Shown: piece by piece, positions 1 through 8,127 of the stretch
Position numbering within the stretch: the stretch's first letter is position 1
Layout of the letters: each line of letters starts with the position of its first letter
Origin: DAIMZI01 sp036734025
GTDB taxonomy: Bacteria; Pseudomonadota; Alphaproteobacteria; Rhizobiales; Rhodomicrobiaceae
Direction: 5' to 3'
Assembly: GCA_036734025.1 (NCBI GenBank)
Contig: DAIMZI010000015.1
Location: forward strand, 1-54,433
DNA length: 54,433 nt
Notes under the pieces: generated by a model
What the model was told of the DNA's origin: nothing
The model's input: the letters and a program-made list of their open reading frames with translations, nothing else
The model's database searches: none
Translations under genes and position numbers: made by a program

Positions 1-2317
1 CGCCATTGCCCGAAAACGCGCGGCGCATGGCGCTGGCCTGTTTCAGATAGGCCGCGCGCTCAGCTGGCGGCGCATCGACGTGGCGCAGGATCGCCATGGA
101 GATGACCTCATCATCGCTCTCGCGCACGATCCCGCGTACGCCGGTGGAATCGCGGCCCTTGAATTCACGCACCTCGGTCATGGGAAAACGGATCGCTTTG
201 CCCATGGCTGTTGTCAGCAGCACATCATCATTCTCGCCGCACGTCTCGACGCCTATGATGCGCTGCCCCTCATCCAGCTTCATGGCGATCTTGCCGCCCT
301 GGCGCACCTCGATGAAATCGGACAGCTTGTTGCGGCGCACCTGTCCATCGGCGGTGGCAAACATCACATGCAGTGAGTCCCAACTCGCCTCGTCCTCGGG
401 CAGCGGCATGATCGAGGTGATCCATTCATCCGCGCGCAGCGGCAAGAGATTGACCAGCGCTTTGCCCCGCGATTGCGGCTGGGCGGCAGGAAGCAGCCAG
501 ACCTTCATCTTGTAGACCATGCCGCGCGAGGAAAAGAACAATACCGGCGTGTGGGTGTTGGCGACGAACAGCCGCGTGACGAAATCCTCGTCGCGCGTGG
601 ACATGCCCGCGCGACCCTTGCCGCCGCGGCGCTGGGCGCGATAGGTGGCCAGTGGCACGCGCTTGACATAGCCGCGGTGGCTGACCGTGACGACCACATC
701 TTCGCGCTGGATGAGATCCTCATCCTCGACATCACCGGCAAAATCAAGAATTTCGGTGCGTCGCGGCGTGCCGAACTCATCGGAGATCTCGCGCAATTCG
801 TCCTTGATGATGGAGATGATGCGCGCACGCGAGCGCAAGATGTCGAGATAATCGGTGATCTTCTCGCCCAGCCCCTTCAATTCATCGCCGATCTCGTCGC
901 GTCCCAGAGCGGTCAGGCGTTGCAGGCGCAGATCGAGAATGGCGCGGGCCTGCTCCTCGGAGAGGACATAGGTGCCATCATCGCTGACCCTGTGGCGCGG
1001 ATCGTCGATGAGCGCGATCAGCGCGGCGACGTCACTGGCGGGCCAGCGGCGCGACATCAGTTCGCTGCGCGCAGCAGCCGGGTCCGGCGCGCGCCTGATC
1101 ACGGCGATGACCTCGTCGATATTGGCGACGGCGATCGCGAGCCCGACCAGCACATGGGCGCGTTCGCGGGCCTTGGCGAGCAGGAATTTGGTGCGCCGGC
1201 TGACGACTTCCTCGCGGAACCAGGTGAAGGCCTGGATCATGTCCTTGAGATTGAGCTGTTCGGGCCGGCCGCCGTTGAGCGCCACCATGTTGGCGCCGAA
1301 TGTGCTCTGCAGAGGCGTGTAGCGATAAAGCTGGTTGCACACGACATCGGCGACCGCATCGCGGCGCAATTCGATCACCACACGGTAGCCGTCGCGGTCG
1401 GATTCGTCGCGCACATCGGAGATGCCCTCGATCCGCTTTTCCCGCACCAGTTCGGCGATCTTCTCGATCATCGAGGACTTGTTGACCTGATAGGGAACCT
1501 CGGTGATGACCAGCGCCTCACGCTCCTTGCGCACGGTCTCGGTATGCACCTTGCCGCGCATGACGATCGATCCGCGCGCCTTGTGATAGGCCGAGCGGAT
1601 GCCGCTGCGCCCGAGGATCAGGCCGCCGGTGGGAAAGTCCGGGCCGGGGATGATCTGGTTCAGTTCCTCGATCGTGATCGCCGGATTGTCGAGATAGGCG
1701 ATGCAGGCCTCGACGACCTCGGCCAGATTGTGCGGCGGAATGTTGGTTGCCAGCCCCACGGCAATACCGCCGGCGCCATTGACCAGCAGGTTGGGAAAAC
1801 GCGCCGGCAGCACGGTCGGCTCGCGCTCGGAATTGTCGTAATTGTCCTGAAAGTTGACGGTGTCCTTGTCGATGTCTTCCAGCAGCGCATGCGCAACCTT
1901 TTCCAGCCGGCATTCGGTATAGCGCATGGCCGCGGGCGGATCGCCGTCGATCGAACCGAAATTGCCCTGCCCGTCGATAAGCGGCAGGCGCATGGAAAAA
2001 TCCTGAGCCATGCGCACCAGCGCGTCATAGATCGACTGGTCACCGTGGGGATGATAGCGGCCCATCACGTCGCCGACGACGCGCGCGGCCTTCTTGTAGG
2101 GCTTGTTCCAGTCAAGCCCGTTTTCCTTCATCGTGTAGAGCACGCGCCGGTGCACTGGCTTGAGGCCATCACGCACATCGGGCAGCGCGCGGCTGACGAT
2201 CACGCTCATGGCATAGGCCAGATAGGAGCGCTTCATCTCCTGTGTGATCGAAATCGCGCGTGTGTCGGCGCCTTCGGGCGTCGAGCCGGCAGCGGGCGTG
2301 TCGGATTGATCTGACAA
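1..2317 (-). CDS. gyrA: DNA gyrase subunit A (3' end beyond window)
   Basis: Breakage-reunion subunit of DNA gyrase, which with GyrB introduces negative supercoils using ATP. The first 772 codons are present; the 3' end lies past base 1. The N-terminal winged-helix domain has the MKRSYLAYAMSVIVSRALPD block, and the catalytic tyrosine is Tyr133 in AAMRYTECRL (codon 1919-1921). The GyrA box QRRGGKGRAG of the C-terminal beta-pinwheel is encoded near 605-634; this box separates GyrA from ParC. The start is taken as TTG at 2317: an in-frame stop lies just upstream, an AAGAG stretch precedes it, and the next in-frame ATG is already close to the conserved core. The quinolone-determining region reads HPHGDQSIYD, so Gln94 stands where E. 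coli has Ser83. Identity is secure; only the start is open. Confidence 0.97.
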   Translation of the reverse strand, partial: MSDQSDTPAAGSTPEGADTRAISITQEMKRSYLAYAMSVIVSRALPDVRDGLKPVHRRVLYTMKENGLDWNKPYKKAARVVGDVMGRYHPHGDQSIYDALVRMAQDFSMRLPLIDGQGNFGSIDGDPPAAMRYTECRLEKVAHALLEDIDKDTVNFQDNYDNSEREPTVLPARFPNLLVNGAGGIAVGLATNIPPHNLAEVVEACIAYLDNPAITIEELNQIIPGPDFPTGGLILGRSGIRSAYHKARGSIVMRGKVHTETVRKEREALVITEVPYQVNKSSMIEKIAELVREKRIEGISDVRDESDRDGYRVVIELRRDAVADVVCNQLYRYTPLQSTFGANMVALNGGRPEQLNLKDMIQAFTWFREEVVSRRTKFLLAKARERAHVLVGLAIAVANIDEVIAVIRRAPDPAAARSELMSRRWPASDVAALIALIDDPRHRVSDDGTYVLSEEQARAILDLRLQRLTALGRDEIGDELKGLGEKITDYLDILRSRARIISIIKDELREISDEFGTPRRTEILDFAGDVEDEDLIQREDVVVTVSHRGYVKRVPLATYRAQRRGGKGRAGMSTRDEDFVTRLFVANTHTPVLFFSSRGMVYKMKVWLLPAAQPQSRGKALVNLLPLRADEWITSIMPLPEDEASWDSLHVMFATADGQVRRNKLSDFIEVRQGGKIAMKLDEGQRIIGVETCGENDDVLLTTAMGKAIRFPMTEVREFKGRDSTGVRGIVRESDDEVISMAILRHVDAPPAERAAYLKQASAMRRAFSGNG

Positions 2318-2515
2318 GGCTTGCTCTTTTTATGAGTAGGTCATGCTGCCTGGCAGAAGGCGCGCATGCTGATCAACTGGGCAATATACCCTACGCACTT
2401 ATATAGGCCCGAGCCACTTGCAGGCAACGCCGAGCTCGCCCAGCCGGGCAATCTATGCACCGGTAAGCGCCGCTGCGCGTGAATTCAAGATGTCGGATTG
2501 GGTGAAGCGGACTGC

Positions 2516-2905
2516 TTATCGCGGCAGCACGACGCTCATTTCCTTGCCGCCATAGCCGACCTCGCGCACATGGGCGCGCACGATGACGTTCTCGATACCT
2601 TCAGGAATTTCGACATCGCCGAGCGAGCGCGTGAAGGGCATTTCTCCGACATGGTGATGAGCAAGCTTGCGGGTCGCCAGCACGATGCCGCCCTCCCAGA
2701 ATATCTCCCAGCGGTCAGCGTACGTCTCTTCGCTTTCGCCCTCATGGAAGACCGTCACATCGAACCTGAACTTGCCGTCTTCCTGTTTGGTGACCGCGAC
2801 ATCAACGATATCGGCGCCGCGCTGAACCGATGACGCCTGAATGCTGGAAACGGCGCTGATGAATGCGGCGATGGCCAAGACCAGTGCAAAACGAAATTTC
2901 ATCAT
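2516..2905 (-). CDS. Small secreted protein of unknown function
   Basis: A 129-residue protein starting MMKFRFALVLAIAAF. The positively charged start, hydrophobic core and small residues (SSIQA-SS) form a typical Sec signal peptide, so the mature part of about 105 residues should be periplasmic or exported. The mature part is rich in beta-type residues (DVTVFHEG, VIVRAHVREVGYGGKEMSVVLP), which suggests a small beta-sandwich, but I recognise no family. A GGGGATCA ribosome site precedes the ATG at 2905; the open frame continues further upstream but that part has no coding character. It lies between cca and gyrA on the same strand with gaps of about 115 and 200 bases, so it may be its own transcription unit. 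Confidence 0.75.
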   Translation of the reverse strand: MMKFRFALVLAIAAFISAVSSIQASSVQRGADIVDVAVTKQEDGKFRFDVTVFHEGESEETYADRWEIFWEGGIVLATRKLAHHHVGEMPFTRSLGDVEIPEGIENVIVRAHVREVGYGGKEMSVVLPR

Positions 2906-3020
2906 TTCATTGATCCCCGAAAACAAGCCCAAGCCGGTTTTTAGGACGTAAGCGTGAGGCGAGGAAGAGGCAATTTGCCCACACCTGTGATCTGAAGCGC
3001 CACATCGGCGCCGGGACAAC

Positions 3021-4364
3021 TCAATGGCCTGCCGGTTTGTCGCCGCGCCCAGCGCGGGCGACCAGTTCGCGGGCGCGTGACAAAAGCCCTTCGCGATCAA
3101 GCTTAAATCCGGACTTTATCCATTCGGCTTCCAGATATCGCAGGCTCTCACCCAGATCTGGGCCGGGCTTCAGACCCAGCGCCAGCAGATCGGCCCCGCT
3201 CAGCGGAAATTCGGGCTGGTCCCAGCTTGCGGCACGCTCCCAGACATCGCGCCAGCGCGGATCATCTGGCGCCGCGCCCGCCACGGCCCAGGCATGAAGC
3301 AGCACGGGTAACAAGCGCTCGCGCCTGAGCCGATAGAACAAGGAACAAATGCCGCTCTCATCCATGAGCCTCAATGTGGAAGCATGCGCGCTCATCGCCT
3401 GCAACAGCTCATGCTCATCATTTCCAAGCCTCAGCTTGCGGCGCAGCGCGGCAGCATGCTCGCTCACACGCACGCTCAGCACGCCAAGACGCACGAGCGG
3501 CTGGGGCGCAAGGGACAAATTCTGCTCGATCGCACCAAGCCGGCGCAGCGCCCCCAGCCATACCACCCCGCCAAGCATACGCACGAGAATGCCGGCATCG
3601 CGCATCGCCTCCAGCGTCGGCAAGGCGCCGGGCGCGGCCGTCAGCCGCAACAACTCCACACGGATGCGCTCAGCCGAGAGTTGCGCCAGACCGCCGCTTT
3701 CGCTTTCGCACGCGCGCAAGCCGGCTTCATCGAGCGCGACCGCGCTGGACGTATGAGCCCCATATTCCGCGCTGAAGCGAAAGAAGCGCAGGATGCGCAG
3801 GTAATCTTCGCGGATGCGCTGATAGGGATCGCCGATGAAGCGCACCCGTCGCGCCATGAGATCGGCATAACCGCCAAGCGGATCGAACAGGGTTCCATCG
3901 GCGGCGGCATAAAGCGCGTTCATGGTGAAGTCGCGCCGGCGAGCATCGGCCTGCCAGTCGCGGGTAAAGGCGACACGGGCATGGCGCCCGAAGGTCTCCT
4001 CATCGGTGCGCAGGGTGGTGATCTCGAAAGGCGTGCCGTGCGCAATGACGGTAACTGTGCCGTGGCCCGCGCCGGTATCGACCGCGCGCAGCCCGGCTTT
4101 TCTGGCAAGTGCCATGACCCTTGCAGGCGCGGCAGTGGTAGCGATGTCGACATCGCTCACGGGTTCGCCCATCAGCGCGTTGCGCACGGCCCCGCCGACG
4201 ATGCGAGCCACTTCCCCGCCCGAATTGATCATGCCGAGGACAATTTGGGTATCGCTGCGCAACAGCCACGGCGCATTGACGAGGCGTGTCGGCAACGCCG
4301 GCACCGCGCCCGCGACTTCGCGCCCATCGCCGGGCGTTGCGCCGTCGTCGCGCCCTGGCATCAT
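3021..4364 (-). CDS. cca: CCA tRNA nucleotidyltransferase / poly(A) polymerase family protein
   Basis: Adds or repairs the 3'-terminal CCA of tRNAs in the cytoplasm. The 447-residue protein has the class II nucleotidyltransferase signature: GGAVRN (57-62), the metal-binding DVD (71-73), then RRRDFTMNAL, RVRFIGDP and RIREDYLRILRFFRF, the head and neck motifs shared by bacterial CCA enzymes and PcnB. Context and length favour the CCA enzyme of alphaproteobacteria. Its start codon overlaps the stop of the DUF6111 gene by 4 bases (ATGA), so translation is probably coupled. It is the last gene of the operon DUF1285–nudix–DUF6111–cca. Confidence 0.95.
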   Translation of the reverse strand: MMPGRDDGATPGDGREVAGAVPALPTRLVNAPWLLRSDTQIVLGMINSGGEVARIVGGAVRNALMGEPVSDVDIATTAAPARVMALARKAGLRAVDTGAGHGTVTVIAHGTPFEITTLRTDEETFGRHARVAFTRDWQADARRRDFTMNALYAAADGTLFDPLGGYADLMARRVRFIGDPYQRIREDYLRILRFFRFSAEYGAHTSSAVALDEAGLRACESESGGLAQLSAERIRVELLRLTAAPGALPTLEAMRDAGILVRMLGGVVWLGALRRLGAIEQNLSLAPQPLVRLGVLSVRVSEHAAALRRKLRLGNDEHELLQAMSAHASTLRLMDESGICSLFYRLRRERLLPVLLHAWAVAGAAPDDPRWRDVWERAASWDQPEFPLSGADLLALGLKPGPDLGESLRYLEAEWIKSGFKLDREGLLSRARELVARAGRGDKPAGH

Positions 4365-4618
4365 TCAAGCTGGCCGGGCTGGATCACCCCATCCCTGAAG
4401 ACAGGCGGGCTGTAGGCCTGCCCGGGCTGCCCGGTCTCGAACTGGATGAAATAAATCACAGCTCCCATCATCATGATCAGGCCGATGGCGAACAAGGCAA
4501 AAAGCGGGGCGGTCTGCAACGGCTCGCTGGTCTTGCCCTTCACCAGATAGACATAGGCGAAATAGAGTATGAAGGGCAGGAGCAGCAGCAGCAGATTGAC
4601 CAGAATGATGCGTATCAT
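4361..4618 (-). CDS. DUF6111-type small membrane protein
   Basis: An 85-residue protein with two hydrophobic segments, one right at the N-terminus (MIRIILVNLLLLLLPFILYF) and one around residues 38-60 (LFALFAIGLIMMMGAVIYFI), followed by a short polar tail. Size, topology and position between a CoA pyrophosphatase and cca match the DUF6111 family of alphaproteobacteria, whose function is unknown. The start ATG overlaps the upstream nudix stop by 4 bases (ATGA), and its own stop overlaps the cca start in the same way. These overlaps decide the start and point to tightly coupled translation of three genes. Confidence 0.85.
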   Translation of the reverse strand: MIRIILVNLLLLLLPFILYFAYVYLVKGKTSEPLQTAPLFALFAIGLIMMMGAVIYFIQFETGQPGQAYSPPVFRDGVIQPGQLE

Positions 4619-5256
4619 TCGCAGTAAAACCTCTCGTAAACCTGGCGCAGGATAGCGGCGGTGGCCCCCCAGATATAATGATCCCGATATCTTATGGAAT
4701 AGAATTTCCGGGCCGCACCCTGCCAATGAATCTCCTCCACCGTGTAATTGTCCGCGCTCATCAGGAACTCGAGCGGGACCGCAAACGCATCTGCGACTTC
4801 GCGGGCGTCCAGCTTGAGGGAATAGCCGGGCTGCACCACGCCCAGCAGGGGGGCTATGTGAAAGCCCGTTCCGGTCACATGGGCGTGCAGCATTCCCAGC
4901 ACATCGACATGATCGGGCGACAATCCGATCTCTTCATGCGCTTCGCGCAACGCGGCGTGCAGCGGTCCGGCGTCGCCTTGCTGGATCATGCCACCGGGAA
5001 AGGCGATCTGGCCGGCGTGGTGGGGAAGTCCAGTGGCGCGCCGGGTCAGCAGGATGCTGGTTTGCGTTCCATCGTCGATGACGGGAATGAGCACGGCGGC
5101 GCGGCGTACGGCCGACAGATCACCGGCCGCCTTGATGAGCGGCGCTCCGGGCAGAACAAACTCATCGGCGAGAATTTGCGCGTCATCGGCGACAGCGCCC
5201 GGCTTCACCACCGATGCCCAGCGCGCACGCAGATCGTCCGTGTCGAATGGACTCAT
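4615..5256 (-). CDS. Nudix hydrolase, CoA pyrophosphatase type
   Basis: Probable coenzyme A diphosphatase, splitting CoA or its derivatives into 3',5'-ADP and 4'-phosphopantetheine. It carries the NuCoA signature ILLTRRATGLPHHAGQIAFPGG, read in two parts as LLTRRATGLPHHAG and AFPGG, directly joined to a Nudix box ending LREAHEEIGL. With the ATG at 5256 it has 213 residues, the usual length; a TTG at 5313 would add 19 residues (LPAPATVEP...) with no conserved content. It is the second gene of the operon, 90 bases after DUF1285, and overlaps the next gene by 4 bases. Confidence 0.9.
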   Translation of the reverse strand: MSPFDTDDLRARWASVVKPGAVADDAQILADEFVLPGAPLIKAAGDLSAVRRAAVLIPVIDDGTQTSILLTRRATGLPHHAGQIAFPGGMIQQGDAGPLHAALREAHEEIGLSPDHVDVLGMLHAHVTGTGFHIAPLLGVVQPGYSLKLDAREVADAFAVPLEFLMSADNYTVEEIHWQGAARKFYSIRYRDHYIWGATAAILRQVYERFYCE

Positions 5257-5346
5257 GCCCAGCAGATCCGGCAACTGACGGCCGCTGGGCTCAACCGTCG
5301 CGGGCGCGGGCAAAAGCCGTTGCTGCCCATGCCTGATGACCAGCGC

Positions 5347-5979
5347 TCATGAGCTGCGGCTGCTGTTGGCGCCGGCAAGGGCCACCGGCGAGATCGGGAA
5401 GAAGACGCGCGAACTCCACAGACCATAATGCGCCACGCCGCCATAGGTTTCCTCGACCGCCAGTGCGGCCAGCTCGATGGCCGCCGACCGGCTGAGCCGC
5501 GCCTCGAGCGTTCCGCGAAGCAGCACATAGGGTATCATGCCCTGGGTGTGGCGGTCGCGCACGAAGCGCAGCGGATGCTCGCGCCCGACGCAGACCTCGT
5601 CCTCAAGATTGGTGCGGATCGTTATGATCTGCTCATCGGCCTCGCCCTCGCAGGCCAGCTCGACGCCGATGAACGGGGCGTCCTCGACCTCTACGGGGAC
5701 CCGCTCGCACGGCGCCGCGAGCGAGAACCGCCCCTGCCCCTCTCGGCGCAGCGCGCGGGCAAAAAGCCGCAGCACGCGCGGTCGCGTGATGGGATCGTGC
5801 CGGTAATGCCAGATCCCGTTGCGGTCGATACGCAGCGGCGTCCCCTCGGCACCCGCGCCGATTGCAGCTTCATAACTCATGATCACGACGCTGTTGCGCC
5901 ATGCGGGCAGTTGCGGGCGGATACGCCCCAGGCGCTTGACCCGGGCCGCCCGCTTGAAACTTGTCTGGTTCGCCATCAT
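5347..5979 (-). CDS. DUF1285 family protein
   Basis: A 210-residue protein whose core (PLRIDRNGIWHYRHDPITRP, then VLRLFARALRRE) matches the DUF1285 family common in alphaproteobacteria; function unknown, probably cytosolic. The start at 5979 is favoured because GGGGGGACGCG lies directly upstream at good spacing; an ATG at 6039 would add 20 residues without a ribosome site. The N-terminal stretch of about 45 basic residues (KRAARVKRLGRIRPQ) is longer and more basic than I would expect for the family. It is the first gene of the operon with nudix, DUF6111 and cca, divergent from moxR. Confidence 0.85.
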   Translation of the reverse strand: MMANQTSFKRAARVKRLGRIRPQLPAWRNSVVIMSYEAAIGAGAEGTPLRIDRNGIWHYRHDPITRPRVLRLFARALRREGQGRFSLAAPCERVPVEVEDAPFIGVELACEGEADEQIITIRTNLEDEVCVGREHPLRFVRDRHTQGMIPYVLLRGTLEARLSRSAAIELAALAVEETYGGVAHYGLWSSRVFFPISPVALAGANSSRSS

Positions 5980-6134
5980 CGCGTCCCCCCCGGTGCGATA
6001 AAAAGCCGGTATCCTCGCAGGCTTGTTAACAGTACCCACGCCATTAAATATCCGGTTTGGTGCCGTTAAGTGCTACTATGAACACTCAGCAACGCTTGCG
6101 AGCAAATGGTCAACCGGGATTACGAAATATTAAC

Positions 6135-7136
<1,002 letters not shown>

Positions 7137-7151
7137 ACGGACATCGCCGAA

Positions 7152-8123
7152 GTGAGCAATTTGCGCAAAGATGCGCCGAAGGTCCCGCGTCCCGAAGATC
7201 CCGGGCTCCAGACCCTCTCCCATGGGCTTGCAAGCCGCCTGCCGGCGCTTGTCGTCGAGGCCAGGCGCGCCGCGCACACGGTCGCCTTCGGCACCCATGG
7301 ACGCCGCCGCGCGGGGCCCGGCGAAACCTTCTGGCAGTTCCGCCATTTCGAGCCGACCGACACCGCGGCGGCGGTTGACTGGCGGCGCTCCGCGGCATCG
7401 GACCACCTGTACGTGCGCGAGCGTGAATGGGAGGCGGCCCATACGGTCTGGGTGTGGTCGGACATGTCGTCCTCGATGCGCTTTCGCTCGCATCTGGCCG
7501 CGGCGAGCAAAGCCGAGCGTGCGCTCGTCCTGGCTTTTGCCGTCGCCGAACTGCTGGCTCAGGGCGGCGAGCGTGTCGGCCTGTTGGGCGCCATGCCACC
7601 GTCGGTCAGCCGCGATATCATGCACAAGATGGCCATGGCGCTGGCCCGCCAGCTCAAGCGCGATGGTCCTATGCCCAGCCTGCCTCCACGCCAGCCTCTG
7701 AACCGTTTCGCGAACTGTCTGCTGATCAGCGATTTCCTTGACCCTGTGGATGAGGTCGCCGAGACGCTCAGGGCCCTTGCTGGCCAGGGGGTCGGCGGCT
7801 ATCTGGTTCAGATCACGGACCCGGCCGAAGAGACCCTGCCCTATGACGGGCGCATGGAGTTCATCTCCGCCAAGACCGGCTCGCGGATCACGGCCGAGCG
7901 TGTCGATGGCTTGCGCGACGCCTACCGCCAGCGCTTCATCGCCCACCGCGACGAATTGACGGCACTGGCGCGGCAATTGGAATGGCCCTTGCTTGTCCAC
8001 CATACAGATCGTCCGGCCGAAGAGGCGCTGCTTGCGCTTCATTCGCGGATCGCGGGGCTAGACACGCATTATTCCACGCGCGCAGCGACACGCTCTGGCG
8101 GCTCGGCTGCGCCAGGGAGTTGA
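7152..8123 (+). CDS. DUF58 domain protein
   Basis: A 323-residue protein with the DUF58 signature region FWQFRHFEPTDTAAAVDWRR (about 60-80) followed by REREWEAAHTVWVWSDMSSS. The DMSSS motif resembles a MIDAS-type metal site of VWA domains, and DUF58 proteins are regarded as VWA-like partners of MoxR ATPases. No membrane segment is seen, so it should be cytosolic or peripheral. The start is GTG at 7152, 16 bases after moxR. It is followed 4 bases later by the DUF4159 gene, so the four genes from moxR onward form one operon. Confidence 0.9.
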   Translation: MSNLRKDAPKVPRPEDPGLQTLSHGLASRLPALVVEARRAAHTVAFGTHGRRRAGPGETFWQFRHFEPTDTAAAVDWRRSAASDHLYVREREWEAAHTVWVWSDMSSSMRFRSHLAAASKAERALVLAFAVAELLAQGGERVGLLGAMPPSVSRDIMHKMAMALARQLKRDGPMPSLPPRQPLNRFANCLLISDFLDPVDEVAETLRALAGQGVGGYLVQITDPAEETLPYDGRMEFISAKTGSRITAERVDGLRDAYRQRFIAHRDELTALARQLEWPLLVHHTDRPAEEALLALHSRIAGLDTHYSTRAATRSGGSAAPGS

Positions 8124-8127
8124 ACTG

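Noticed and set aside
473..2314. 613-codon open frame on the plus strand
   Set aside because: It is antisense to gyrA; long antisense frames are common in GC-rich genes. The minus-strand product is unmistakably GyrA.
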